Source: Oceanobacillus iheyensis HTE831
Lineage (GTDB): Bacteria; Bacillota; Bacilli; Bacillales; Amphibacillaceae
Assembly (NCBI RefSeq): GCF_000011245.1
Contig: NC_004193.1
Coordinates: 2,644,501 to 2,708,500 of the forward strand
Reading direction: 5' to 3'
Length of the DNA stretch: 64,000 nt
The notes beneath the pieces were generated by a model, which saw only the letters and a list, made by a program, of their open reading frames with translations, made no database searches and was not told the DNA's origin. The translations under genes and the position numbers were made by a program. Below are positions 16,872 to 26,294 of the stretch, piece after piece. Every line of letters starts with the position of its first letter. The stretch's first letter is position 1.

Positions 16872-17309
16872 TTAGTTCACCTCTTGGAGGAGTTCTAAAA
16901 CTTCTTCTTTAGAACTTGCAGCTACTAATTTCTCAACATTCTCAACTTCTGAACAAATAATTGCAATTTGAGACAGAATTTCCAAATGTTCATCACCTTT
17001 ACCAGCAATCCCAATCAAAATTTGCACTTGATTCCCTTCACCAAAATCGATCCCTTTTGGGACAGTTACGACAGATAAACCTGTATCGATCACCATTTCT
17101 CTTGCATCTTCTGTTCCATGAGGAATTGCTAGTGCATTTCCCATAAAAGTAGAAGTTAATTCTTCTCTTTCAAGCATTTTTTCAATATACGTTTGTTCTA
17201 CATAACCATTACGAAATAAAATTTCTCCAGTATAACGAATTGCTTCTTCTTTTGATGAAAATTCAACACCTAATTGAATATTTTCTTTGCTTAAAATTTC
17301 TTTTGCCAT
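16872..17309 (-). CDS. mtlF: Mannitol PTS EIIA component
   Basis: A 145-residue soluble phosphotransfer protein. The phosphorylated histidine is in GNALAIPHGTEDAREM (His 65), where it takes phosphate from HPr and passes it to the EIIB domain of MtlA. It lies between mtlR and mtlD, as in Geobacillus stearothermophilus. ATG after GTAGGAGTG. Confidence 0.94.
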   Translation of the reverse strand: MAKEILSKENIQLGVEFSSKEEAIRYTGEILFRNGYVEQTYIEKMLEREELTSTFMGNALAIPHGTEDAREMVIDTGLSVVTVPKGIDFGEGNQVQILIGIAGKGDEHLEILSQIAIICSEVENVEKLVAASSKEEVLELLQEVN

Positions 17310-17322
17310 GATGTATGCACTC

Positions 17323-19419
17323 CTACTCGTGAAATTTTTCGTTCATAAAATTTTTAAACTCATTTGCCAGAAACTGTTGAATCTCTTCCTCTGTTCCATA
17401 TGCTACAATTCGAATATTCTCTTCCTCTTGTATAAATAAGCCACTAATAAAACTTAAGATGTCTAACACTTCTGATTCAGTTCTTTGTGGAGCCAACATA
17501 AGCAGAATTCGCTTAATCATCATCGGAATATTATCCATTCCTTTTAAATAAATCGGTTGTTCTAACTCATATACCCGAAGATATGGTCCCGGAACCCATT
17601 CTGAACGAGTGTGAAATAAAGCAAGCTCAGATGAAGGTATTCCTAAACCTCCTTGTTGTTCTCTTTCCACTAATTTTTCTAAAATAACATCAGCATGTGT
17701 AACTATTTTTGCTTGTTCTATATCTTTGCCGATTAAATGTAAATAAGACAACATATCCGTTTCTTTCGCTAAATTAGTAACTGTTAAATTATTAATTAAT
17801 TGAAGCATAGCTTTGGAATAAAGTTGCATCGAATAAAGTTTGGCAACAAAATCATCCTGACCATTTCTACTTTTCATTTGTTGCTTTTTAATCGGAGAAG
17901 TAATTTTACTTTTTCTCAACTCTACTTTTATTTTTCTTGCTTCTTCATCCGTTAGCAATGGTGATATTAATACATAACTTCGATCAATATCCTCTAAAGC
18001 AACTGTCGATACAATGACATCGTATCCTGCTAGCGTCTCTTTATCCAAGTCAAATAGTGATTGATGGTTTGCTATACTTATCTCAGGAAATGTATTTTTC
18101 AATTTAGAAGCTAACATTTTCGAAGTTCCAATCCCACTAGAGCAAATAACAAGAACCTTAAGATTTGATTGTGAATCAGTCTGTAAAAACGTTGCTGCAA
18201 AATGTAGCACAATATAACCAATTTCTTCATCCGGAAACGCTAAGTTTGGGAACACATGTTGAATCGCTTTATCGACTACCTCAAACAGTTCGATATAATC
18301 TTTTTTAATTTCATCGATCATTGGGTTATTAATATTCATTTGTTGTTTTAGACGATATACTGCTGGTTTTAAATGTGTCGTTAAATCATTTAAAAACCGG
18401 TTGTTATGCGTAACATCAATATTCATTTCATTGCTCACAGAGCGTATTAATTCTTTTGCTTTATAAGCTATATCCATACTAGATTCCTCTAAAAGATAAT
18501 TTTGGTTCTCTCTTAACTTAGCTCCCATTAAATGCATCGTAATATAGCCTATTTCATCTTCTGGAATAAATAAGGAAAAAGCTTCCTCTAAATGGCCAAT
18601 AACCTCTGCAGCAATTTTATATTCTTGTTCATCTTTAATTTGTTCTTTGTATTCATCATCAAAGTGAATGATATCTCCTTTTTGTAATCGTTCCATTGCT
18701 AATGCAATATGAACAACTAAACCTATATATGCACTATCAGCAAGGTCATAAGGTAGTTGGTTACGCATGCGTTGAATTTGTTCTTCTATTTTATCCAACT
18801 TTTCAGCATCAACCAGTCCGAGTAATCGTTCTGAAATAGTATCAGATTTAGATACATCCTCTTGAATTCTTTCTTTTAGCTTCTCAACATATTGAAAAGG
18901 GTCTATATGACGGGAAATAAGGTGACTAAGCACAGATCTTTTCCGTCCTTCGTCCCCTTCAATTTGTACGCCATATCCCTTTTTTCTTATTAAACTTAAT
19001 CCAAAAGATTTCACTTGAGATTCTAACTTGTTTAAATCTTGACTCACCATTGCAATTGTCACATTAAGTTCGGTCGCCAAGTGAAATAATTTTACAGGTT
19101 CTCGAAATTGCAAGAGGGTATATAACAATATCACCTGTCGTTCCTCTTCGGTTAATTCCGATGAAGACAACTCTTCCATAGCTTGTCGGAAGACTTTTTT
19201 ATTTTCAGTAGATCCTTGAATGGAAATTCCTGTACCTGTCTTTTTAACAAGGTTTAATTGATAATCTCCAAGTACTTTTTCGATCTTCTTTATTTCACGG
19301 TGAATGGTCCGAACACTAACGTCAAGTTGATCGGCAATTTCTTTTACTGACATGTGCTTTTCTGCCTCTAAAAGAATCTTCAGTATATGTCGTTCACGAC
19401 TGGAAAGATACAAGACCAT
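17323..19419 (-). CDS. mtlR: Mannitol operon activator MtlR
   Basis: A 698-residue PTS-regulated activator. In order: a DeoR/HTH_11-type helix-turn-helix (MSVKEIADQLDVSVRTIHREI, about 23-43), a second HTH, PRD1, PRD2, an EIIB-Gat-like domain with VICSSGIGTSKMLASKL, and a C-terminal EIIA-like domain with LALFHTRS. In Bacillus, phosphorylation of PRD2 by HPr activates it, and phosphorylation of the EIIB-like cysteine inactivates it. The start is ATG 19419 (very close to GGAGGTGA) or the better spaced TTG 19413. It sits inside the operon it controls. Confidence 0.94.
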   Translation of the reverse strand: MVLYLSSRERHILKILLEAEKHMSVKEIADQLDVSVRTIHREIKKIEKVLGDYQLNLVKKTGTGISIQGSTENKKVFRQAMEELSSSELTEEERQVILLYTLLQFREPVKLFHLATELNVTIAMVSQDLNKLESQVKSFGLSLIRKKGYGVQIEGDEGRKRSVLSHLISRHIDPFQYVEKLKERIQEDVSKSDTISERLLGLVDAEKLDKIEEQIQRMRNQLPYDLADSAYIGLVVHIALAMERLQKGDIIHFDDEYKEQIKDEQEYKIAAEVIGHLEEAFSLFIPEDEIGYITMHLMGAKLRENQNYLLEESSMDIAYKAKELIRSVSNEMNIDVTHNNRFLNDLTTHLKPAVYRLKQQMNINNPMIDEIKKDYIELFEVVDKAIQHVFPNLAFPDEEIGYIVLHFAATFLQTDSQSNLKVLVICSSGIGTSKMLASKLKNTFPEISIANHQSLFDLDKETLAGYDVIVSTVALEDIDRSYVLISPLLTDEEARKIKVELRKSKITSPIKKQQMKSRNGQDDFVAKLYSMQLYSKAMLQLINNLTVTNLAKETDMLSYLHLIGKDIEQAKIVTHADVILEKLVEREQQGGLGIPSSELALFHTRSEWVPGPYLRVYELEQPIYLKGMDNIPMMIKRILLMLAPQRTESEVLDILSFISGLFIQEEENIRIVAYGTEEEIQQFLANEFKNFMNEKFHE

Positions 19420-19434
19420 TCACCTCCATTAATA

Positions 19435-20895
19435 TTATTTATTTTTCAAACGTTCCACCAGTTCATCATATTTAGGACTATTCAAGAAATTCTCCACTGA
19501 AATATGCTCTGCAGTCGGAAGTTTAGCTTTAGCACGATTTGTTAATGTTTTTTGAGTAATTACAATATCGGCATCTTCAGGTATTTCATTGATCGCTTTA
19601 TTGGTAACATCGATATTAATATCGCTCTTCTTAAATTTATTCTTTAATAACGATGCACCCATAGCGCTAGAACCCATTCCAGCATCACATGCAAAAATTA
19701 TTTTATCTACTTGTGATGCATCTTTTACAGGTGTTTCTGGTACGACATCTTGATCATTTACTTCTCCAGGATTATTTTGATTCCCTTTTAACGAACCAGC
19801 AACACTGCTTTCTTTTCCTTTCATCGCTTCCATTTTTTCTGTAGAAGCACTTAAATCTCCTTCATCATCCGATTTCGATGATTTCAATATAATTGCAGCA
19901 ATAGTAAAGGAAACAGCGGTTGCTAATATTACACTTAAAATAACTCCCATATAACTATCAGAAGCTGCCATAGCTAATACTGCAAAAATACTACCTGGAG
20001 ACGCCGCCGCACGTAATCCGGCATCAAATAATTGCAGTGTGAATACTCCTGTAACCCCACCACCAATTGCAGCTAAGATAAGCATTGGTTTCATTAGAAC
20101 ATATGGGAAATAAATCTCATGAATACCACCTAAAAATTGAATTATTGCAGCACCTGGTGCAGAGGCTTTAGAAACTCCTTTACCAAAAATAGCAAATGCC
20201 AGTAAAATTCCTAGTCCAGGCCCTGGGTTAGCTTCCATTAGAAATAAAATTGATTTTCCAATCTCTGATGCCTGGTCAGCACCTAATGGAGTTAAAATTC
20301 CATGGTTAATTGCATTATTAAGGAATAAGATTTTTGCTGGTTCAATAATGATATTTGCCAGTGGCAATAAACCGGCATTAACAATTACTTCCACTCCAGC
20401 AGCAAGTGCGGCGTTCAATCCTGATACAATTGGACCAATTGCTTTTAGTGCAATAATTGCCATGATTGCCGCTAATATACCCGCTGAAAAGTTATTGTAT
20501 AACATTTCAAATCCTTGACGAATTCTGTGTTGGAACACTCCATCAAACTTCTTCATCAAGTAAGCAGCTAATGGACCCATTAACATTGCACCTAAAAACA
20601 TCGGGGCATCCGCTCCAACGATTACCCCCATTGTTGCAGTTGCACCAACGACTCCTCCACGAATATCGTAAACCATACGTCCACCAGTAAAACCAATTAA
20701 TAATGGCAATAGATATAAGATCATCGGATCTACCAATCCCGCCAAATCTTCATTTGGCCACCAACCGTCTGGTATAAATAAAGCTGTAATAATTCCCCAT
20801 GCAATAAAAGCACCGATGTTTGGCATAATCATCCCACTTAGATAACTACCAAATTTCTGTACTTTTGCACGAAAGCCAGATTGTTCTTCAGACAT
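19435..20895 (-). CDS. mtlA: Mannitol PTS EIICB permease
   Basis: A 486-residue membrane transporter-kinase. The N-terminal EIIC domain spans about 345 residues with multiple helices, including GMIMPNIGAFIAWG and the sugar-site loop GGIHEIYFPYVLMKP. After a charged linker comes EIIB with the phosphocysteine in FACDAGMGSSAMGASLL. EIIA is the separate mtlF gene. ATG 20895 is 7 nt from AAGGGGAG; an upstream in-frame TTG at 20901 is too close. First gene of the operon. Confidence 0.95.
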   Translation of the reverse strand: MSEEQSGFRAKVQKFGSYLSGMIMPNIGAFIAWGIITALFIPDGWWPNEDLAGLVDPMILYLLPLLIGFTGGRMVYDIRGGVVGATATMGVIVGADAPMFLGAMLMGPLAAYLMKKFDGVFQHRIRQGFEMLYNNFSAGILAAIMAIIALKAIGPIVSGLNAALAAGVEVIVNAGLLPLANIIIEPAKILFLNNAINHGILTPLGADQASEIGKSILFLMEANPGPGLGILLAFAIFGKGVSKASAPGAAIIQFLGGIHEIYFPYVLMKPMLILAAIGGGVTGVFTLQLFDAGLRAAASPGSIFAVLAMAASDSYMGVILSVILATAVSFTIAAIILKSSKSDDEGDLSASTEKMEAMKGKESSVAGSLKGNQNNPGEVNDQDVVPETPVKDASQVDKIIFACDAGMGSSAMGASLLKNKFKKSDINIDVTNKAINEIPEDADIVITQKTLTNRAKAKLPTAEHISVENFLNSPKYDELVERLKNK

Positions 20896-20940
20896 GAACA
20901 AACTCCCCTTTCACTTTCTATATTTATTGTATCTACATTT

Positions 20941-20970
20941 ATTTTATGGCAATCAGGAATCCGCTTACAA
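20941..20970 (-). promoter_or_regulatory. mtl promoter with overlapping cre-like site
   Basis: On the minus strand: -35 TTGTAA (20965-20970), an 18-bp spacer and -10 TAAAAT (20941-20946). TGTAAGCGGATTCC (20956-20969) overlaps the -35 and fits 11 of 14 positions of the CcpA cre consensus, consistent with catabolite repression. Confidence 0.55.
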
Positions 20971-20987
20971 CACTATCTTAATGTGAC

Positions 20988-21010
20988 TTTGGCAATTGAT
21001 TGTTGCCAAA
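20988..21010. promoter_or_regulatory. Palindrome, likely MtlR operator
   Basis: Perfect inverted repeat TTTGGCAA-N7-TTGCCAAA centred about 31 bp upstream of the -35, the right place for an activator site. Assignment to MtlR rests on position. Confidence 0.6.
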
Positions 21011-21314
21011 TGTAATTTTGTGCTAACAGAAAATAATTTTTGTTCCTAATTTTACTTTGAGAAATGCACTGATATCATTTAATTAACTTTAACTGAGATG
21101 GCTGCTCGGATGTGAATTTAATCACATACTATTGCGGCCACAAACTATTGGGGTGTGGACAAATGACGATCCGCGGTTTTCTTCACAGTGGTCAGTAGTG
21201 TGAGTTGTATTTCGGAGTCAAGGAAGGTCTATTTACTTTTGGATGACTATCAGGGGGTGCTGGTGGTTTGATAACTTTTAATTAACTACTTTATCGGATT
21301 TCTTAAGGTTTTTT
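21011..21314. other. Intergenic stretch, no gene seen
   Basis: The lead-in between the mtl promoter and the 52-bp minisatellite. No ORF with a ribosome-binding site, promoter or hairpin stood out on either strand. Confidence 0.5.
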
Positions 21315-21595
21315 GGTTTAGAGAGCTTGGCTATTGACCAATTTTTTCGATTTCTCCTGTTTATTTGGTTTAGAGAGCTACTCTATTGAACACTTTTTTC
21401 GATTTCTCCTGTTTATTTGGTTTAGAGAACCGCTCTATTGACTACTTTTTCCGGGTTCTCCTGTTTATTTGGTTTAGAGAGCTGCTCTATTGAACACTTT
21501 TTTCGATTTCTCCTGTTTATTTGGTTTAGAGAGCCGCTCTATTGAACACTTTTTCCGGATTCTCCTGTTTATTTGGTTTAGAGAACACGTCTAAA
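21315..21595. repeat. 52-bp minisatellite (five units plus a partial)
   Basis: GGTTTAGAGA begins units at 21315, 21367, 21419, 21471, 21523 and 21575, an exact 52-bp period. Each unit has a small hairpin (TAGAGAG / CTCTA), then TTGAACACTTTTTTCGATTT and TCTCCTGTTTATTT. Units differ at few positions. It is non-coding and of the same size and design as the unrelated 51-bp array at 8879. Confidence 0.9.
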
Positions 21596-21609
21596 TAGTA
21601 CTATTCACT

Positions 21610-21740
21610 TCATGCCAAATCGCAATTATACCTGAGAGTTCCATTCCCTTGTAAAAGGAGATTCATATCCAAAGAGGGCGCCTAGGCGACCTTAACAGTA
21701 GATCACCCGGAAGCCTGTTGATGTTGTTATTATTGAATAC
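21610..21740 (-). promoter_or_regulatory. Possible degenerate glycine-riboswitch-like element
   Basis: On the minus strand GTCGCCTAGGCGC is followed about 40 nt later by AACTCTCAGGTATAA. This resembles the CGCCGAAGG...CTCTCAGG core of a glycine aptamer. The 5' GAGAG partner strand and a downstream glycine gene are missing, so this is a weak call. The same gap up to 21807 holds no ORF. Confidence 0.22.
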
Positions 21741-21807
21741 ACCTACATCGGTCCGCTCCCGCTTTTAAACACATTACATTTCTTCTTGAAGAGTAAGATA
21801 AATTAAA

Positions 21808-22335
21808 CTACAGGAAAAAACCGCCATATAGTAAAGCTCCTGCAATAATAAATGCTGGATGAACATTTTTACGTTCAATTAAAAAATAACTTATAACTAC
21901 AATAATCGCTGTCTGCCAAAAACCTATTCCTATGTATGCTTCATTCCAAAAATTCCAAGCTAATACACCTAATAATATCGCAATTACAGGTTGTACAAAT
22001 AAAGTAAGTCTTTTAACCCGGGGAGATTTCTTATATTTTATTAAGATTCCTCCAAGTAAAATCATCAGAATTAATGAAGGGGCGATGCTAGCAAACAATC
22101 CAATTCCCGCACCTACATAACCACCTACTTCAAATCCGATGTATCCAGCTAATTTTGTAGCAATTGGACCTGGTAAAGAATTTGCGAATGCAAGCAGTTC
22201 ACCAAACTCTTGTGTAGACATCCATTCAAAATTTCGTACTACCTCATTTTCTACTAGCGGGATAGATGCGGGGCCTCCACCATAACCAAGGATTCCAGGA
22301 ATAAAGAAAGCTACAAAAATTTCCCAGTATATCAT
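21808..22335 (-). CDS. Chromate transporter family, second half
   Basis: A 175-residue CHR-type membrane protein with the signature GGGPASIPLVENEVV near the N-terminus and LAFANSLPGPIATKLAGYIG next. Short-chain CHR proteins occur as gene pairs whose products act together, and each is half of a full ChrA. Its ATG overlaps the stop of the partner gene by 4 nt. Family members export chromate, though the true substrate here is unknown. Confidence 0.85.
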   Translation of the reverse strand: MIYWEIFVAFFIPGILGYGGGPASIPLVENEVVRNFEWMSTQEFGELLAFANSLPGPIATKLAGYIGFEVGGYVGAGIGLFASIAPSLILMILLGGILIKYKKSPRVKRLTLFVQPVIAILLGVLAWNFWNEAYIGIGFWQTAIIVVISYFLIERKNVHPAFIIAGALLYGGFFL

Positions 22336-22895
22336 GAAGGCTCACCTTCTTTATCATGGCTTTTCACAGGTAGTATGAGCGCTAAAATAAGCAGCGCTGC
22401 TATAACAATCCCTGGATGTATATGTATAATTTGAAGCAATATAAACATAACTATAGTCATAAAAATGGTAATTAACCAGCCCAAGCCTTTTCCTGCTTTT
22501 TGTATAAATTGCCATGTTAAAACAGCCATCATCATACCCACAACTGCTATTACTGCTGCTGTCATCCCTTTCACCCAATCAAATTCACTAATTCCCGATA
22601 AGGTACGCAATAAAATAATAAGTAAAATCACTGTCGGCATAACAGAAGCTATCAATGAACTAAGCATCCCTCCCCAACCAGAGACACGATAACCTATATA
22701 CCCTGCAAGTTTGGTTGCAACTGGGCCGGGTAATGTGTTCGCAATCGCAAAAACATCACTAAACTCTTCATCATTCATCCATTTATATTTCTTTACTACT
22801 TCTTTTTGAATTAATGGTATAGAAGCTGGACCTCCCCCAAATCCAAGCATCCCTACTCGAAAAAATGCAATAAAAATATTCCTATGTTTTTTCAT
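22332..22895 (-). CDS. Chromate transporter family, first half
   Basis: A 187-residue partner of the next gene, with GGGPASIPLIQKEVV and IANTLPGPVATKLAGYIGY. The two share an order of motifs but are diverged, as expected for oppositely oriented halves. The frame runs up to 22961, but ATG 22895 (MKKHRNIF) follows AAGGAAATGG and matches family length. It lies downstream of a GntR regulator on the same strand. Confidence 0.87.
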   Translation of the reverse strand: MKKHRNIFIAFFRVGMLGFGGGPASIPLIQKEVVKKYKWMNDEEFSDVFAIANTLPGPVATKLAGYIGYRVSGWGGMLSSLIASVMPTVILLIILLRTLSGISEFDWVKGMTAAVIAVVGMMMAVLTWQFIQKAGKGLGWLITIFMTIVMFILLQIIHIHPGIVIAALLILALILPVKSHDKEGEPS

Positions 22896-23088
22896 TACGC
22901 CATTTCCTTCTTTACTCAAATAATTACTTTTACGTAAAGGATACCATATTTGTTTCTTCATCTATAGTTATCTGAGATTGTTGAAATGATATCATTTTAA
23001 ACTCTCCCGTTATGGGTAAGGAATGTATACTTTTCTTTAAGCGTTAATGAAAAAAACTTTGTAGCGCATGGAGTTCTTAGAGGAGTAA

Positions 23089-23757
23089 TTAGAAGTTGGA
23101 TGGAATCGTCCAATGAGCGTGTAAATGTTCCATCATCATTTGTTTCGCATTGATTTCTTGGTGTGTTTTGATTGCTTCATAGATTTTTACATGATCTTCA
23201 AAACATTTGACTGAATCTACCGTTTTCCATTTTTGACGAAGTGTATGTTGAACTAACTCAGAAAGGCTTTGATAGGCTTGCTTAATAATATGATTATTCG
23301 ATGCTACAATAATGGATTGATGAAATAGTTCATCCGCTTTTATAAAAGAAGTCTTTTGGTCAATTGCTTCTCGATGTAAATAAATCGCTTCTTCCATTTT
23401 TATGAGATCTTGTTTACTTGCAAAACAAGCAGCTCTTCCAGCCATCTCCACTTCTAAAATGAACCGAAAATCCATCATCTCCGTTAAACAAATATTATCT
23501 AGTAAGGATGCAATTACATACGCATCAGCAAGTTGATTCACTTTCAATTGTTTGACAAATACGCCAATACCCATTCTTTTCTCTACAATTCCCATATCTT
23601 CTAATGTGTTCAATGATTCACGGATGGATGAACGACCAACATGAAGCAATTCCATAAATTCTCTTTCTGACGGTAATTTATCACCAATCTTATATCGTCC
23701 GTTTTTTAATTGCTGAACGATATATTCTGTTACTGTAGCACTTATTTTTTTTGACAT
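23089..23757 (-). CDS. FadR-type GntR-family regulator
   Basis: A 222-residue DNA-binding protein. The N-terminal winged helix (KLPSEREFMELLHVGRSSIRESLNTLEDMGIV, about 24-55) is followed by an all-helical FCD ligand domain (FRFILEVEMAGRAA, DELFHQSIIVASNNHI with metal-binding His/Asp positions). FCD proteins usually sense organic acids. It precedes the chr pair on the same strand and may control it. A palindrome upstream may be its operator. Confidence 0.88.
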   Translation of the reverse strand: MSKKISATVTEYIVQQLKNGRYKIGDKLPSEREFMELLHVGRSSIRESLNTLEDMGIVEKRMGIGVFVKQLKVNQLADAYVIASLLDNICLTEMMDFRFILEVEMAGRAACFASKQDLIKMEEAIYLHREAIDQKTSFIKADELFHQSIIVASNNHIIKQAYQSLSELVQHTLRQKWKTVDSVKCFEDHVKIYEAIKTHQEINAKQMMMEHLHAHWTIPSNF

Positions 23758-23820
23758 CCAAGCCCCTCCCTATGCAAACGAATTACCATCATTGAATAGC
23801 TTTCCTTCACTGTAATTTAT

Positions 23821-23839
23821 CCTAACTTAATATGTTAGG
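23821..23839. promoter_or_regulatory. Candidate GntR operator palindrome
   Basis: Perfect inverted repeat CCTAAC-N7-GTTAGG, about 65 bp upstream of the GntR start. Nearby, AATTTTCAAAAAAAT (23874-23888) matches 13 of 15 positions of the CodY box, suggesting a nutritional input. Confidence 0.5.
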
Positions 23840-23922
23840 TTATATTACATATATTTTAAAGGGAATTTTCAAAAAAATCAATCCAACTTACGACTTATAA
23901 CTTGTGTAACTTAGAATTACCT

Positions 23923-23956
23923 AAAAAAAGAGCCAATCACTAAACGTAATTGACTC
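23923..23956 (-). terminator. Terminator of the YciI-like gene
   Basis: Stem GAGCCAAT / ATTGACTC with one mismatch, followed on the minus strand by seven T. Confidence 0.65.
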
Positions 23957-23970
23957 AACTTAAACTTATA

Positions 23971-24249
23971 TTATTCTGGTAAAACAGCTCTTGTAGTCAT
24001 TTCCCATTCATGAATCTCATATGTACGTGCTTCTTTAACAACATATGGATCTTCTTTTGCTATTGACTCAGCATGAGCTAAATCCTCAGCTATGTAAATA
24101 ACCATACCACCAAAACCATCAACGAATCTTCCCTTTGCAAATACGTGACCTTCTTCATCTTTCTTCGCTATATAATCAAGATGATCCTGACGATATTGTT
24201 TACTTTTTTCTTCATCTAACATTGGTAACAGCACCATAAAATATTTCAT
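23971..24249 (-). CDS. YciI-family protein
   Basis: A 92-residue small alpha/beta (ferredoxin-like) protein. The YCII pattern is clear: an N-terminal strand KYFMVLLPML, HLDYIAKKDEEGHVFAKGRFVDG with the conserved His, and IAKEDPYVVKEARTYEIHEW. Some relatives act as dehydrochlorinases or muconolactone-isomerase-like enzymes; most are uncharacterised. Single gene with its own terminator. Confidence 0.85.
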   Translation of the reverse strand: MKYFMVLLPMLDEEKSKQYRQDHLDYIAKKDEEGHVFAKGRFVDGFGGMVIYIAEDLAHAESIAKEDPYVVKEARTYEIHEWEMTTRAVLPE

Positions 24250-24449
24250 CTTATCCCTCCTCAGCTAGTATTATACTATACTTCTTGTCCAAATATAGTG
24301 TAAAGACGTGAATTGTTTTTTAAAATCATTTATCTAACAGGTGGTTGGTGAACCTCCATTAAATAGTTAATCCGGAAGCTCACCTAAACCTCTTCCCCTG
24401 CAAGAACCTAACTGGTCTTTTCAACAAACCAGTACATGTGATCACTACA

Positions 24450-26294
24450 TCAATCTACTACTTCAACATCATACTGACGCAACCAATGATCAATTTGACA
24501 AAGGTGCGCAATCAACTGTGGGCCACGCATTAGTTGACCATACCAAGGATCCTTAAATTCTTTTCCTTTACTTTTTACTATTGCTTCTACTTTTTCTTTT
24601 TTCATAAATTCAAATAATCTTGCATTCGGATCAACCAGTATTCGATTCATCCATTGACTGACTTGCTCTGTATATTCCGGTTGAAAAGTTCGTGGATAGG
24701 GACTCTTTTTTCGATAAAGCACTTCATTTGGAAGAATACCTTCCATTGCTTTACGTAGAATTCCTTTCTCATGACCATTTACCATTTTGATATCCCAAGG
24801 AATGTTCCAAACATATTCCACAAGACGATGATCCGCAAAAGGCACACGTACTTCTAAGCTTGCCCCCATACTCATTCTGTCCTTACGATCTAACAATTGG
24901 GACATAAACCATTGCATATTCAAATAAAATAACTCTCTACGTTTAGCATCTATTTTATCCTCTCCATCTAAACGAGGTGTTTCAGCTATCGTAGATTGAT
25001 ATTGTTCTTGTACATAACTCTCTAAATCTAATTTTTTCTTCCAATCCCCATGCAGTAAATCAATTCTAGAATCTAAAGAACGTATCCAAGGAAAATTATT
25101 ACCAGCTGCAGCAGGATCATGGAACCAAGGATATCCTCCAAATATTTCATCCGCACATTCTCCAGATAAAGCTACTGTGGTATGCTGTTTAATTTCACGA
25201 CAAAACCAAAGTAGCGAAGAATCAATATCCGCTTGCCCTGGCTGATCACGGACCTCCACTGCTTCCTTTAGTAAAATCGCAAGTTCTTGACCTGCAATTA
25301 TCTCATCATGATGATCTGTCGAGAAACCTTCTACCATTTTTTCAATCCAAGCACGGTCACTAGAAGGCTGGAATTTACTTTTCTGGAAATGTTGCTCATT
25401 TCCTTGATAATCGATAGAAAATGTTGTTAATGGTCCATAACCTTTTTCTTTATAATAATTTGCTGCAATTGCAGTTATTGCACTTGAATCCAATCCACCT
25501 GACAACAAAGTAGAGACCGGTACATCCGCTACGAGTTGCCGTTGTACTGCATCTACAAAAAGCTCTCTCACTTTTTCTGCGGTTTCTTCTTCCGAATCCG
25601 TATGATGATTACTTACCATATTCCAATATCTCCATACTTTCAAACCATGTTTTGAGAAAGTTAAAGAGTGTGCCGCTCTTAGTTCATCAATGTCTTTAAA
25701 TAGTCCATGACCAGGTGTACGCGATGGTCCGAGGCCAAATATTTCAGACAGTCCTGTACGATCAACTTTTGTAGAAATATCTGGATGAGCTAATATTGCT
25801 TTTAACTCCGAACCAAAAATGAATCCTTTTGCTTTTTCTGCATAGAATAGAGGCTTTACACCTAATCGATCGCGTGACATAAACAGTTGCTCTTTTTCCT
25901 CATCCCAAATTCCAAATGCAAAAATACCATTAAAATGGTCCACACATGCTTCTTTCCATTCGATATAACTTGTTAATAATACTTCTGTATCGGATGTTGT
26001 AGAAAATGTATATCCTCTTTTTAGTAGCTCCTTACGAAGATCCTCTGTATTATATAGTTCTCCGTTATAACAAACTGTATAGGTTATTCCATTCACTGTC
26101 TTGCTCATTGGTTGCTTTCCGCCCTCTAAATCTACAACCGACAAACGCTTATGGCCAAAACCTGTATGTCCTTTCGTCCAAAGTTGTGTATCATCTGGAC
26201 CACGTAGTGATAACGTATCCGTCATTTTTCCTAATACAGACCGTTGTTCGTCTGCTGTTTTACCCCAATTCACAAAACCTGTAATTCCACACAA
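24450..26294 (-). CDS. Asparagine synthetase (glutamine-hydrolysing), AsnO-like
   Basis: A 614-residue protein that makes asparagine from aspartate, ATP and glutamine. The N-terminal class II glutaminase needs Cys2, here MCGITGFVNWGK. That requirement fixes the start at TTG 26294, 6 nt after AAAGGGTGG, rather than TTG 26300, which would bury the cysteine. The C-terminal synthetase domain has the PP-loop LLSGGLDSSAI. Length equals B. subtilis AsnO, a sporulation-linked paralogue, but the choice among AsnB, AsnH and AsnO is uncertain. Single gene. Confidence 0.9.
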   Translation of the reverse strand: MCGITGFVNWGKTADEQRSVLGKMTDTLSLRGPDDTQLWTKGHTGFGHKRLSVVDLEGGKQPMSKTVNGITYTVCYNGELYNTEDLRKELLKRGYTFSTTSDTEVLLTSYIEWKEACVDHFNGIFAFGIWDEEKEQLFMSRDRLGVKPLFYAEKAKGFIFGSELKAILAHPDISTKVDRTGLSEIFGLGPSRTPGHGLFKDIDELRAAHSLTFSKHGLKVWRYWNMVSNHHTDSEEETAEKVRELFVDAVQRQLVADVPVSTLLSGGLDSSAITAIAANYYKEKGYGPLTTFSIDYQGNEQHFQKSKFQPSSDRAWIEKMVEGFSTDHHDEIIAGQELAILLKEAVEVRDQPGQADIDSSLLWFCREIKQHTTVALSGECADEIFGGYPWFHDPAAAGNNFPWIRSLDSRIDLLHGDWKKKLDLESYVQEQYQSTIAETPRLDGEDKIDAKRRELFYLNMQWFMSQLLDRKDRMSMGASLEVRVPFADHRLVEYVWNIPWDIKMVNGHEKGILRKAMEGILPNEVLYRKKSPYPRTFQPEYTEQVSQWMNRILVDPNARLFEFMKKEKVEAIVKSKGKEFKDPWYGQLMRGPQLIAHLCQIDHWLRQYDVEVVD

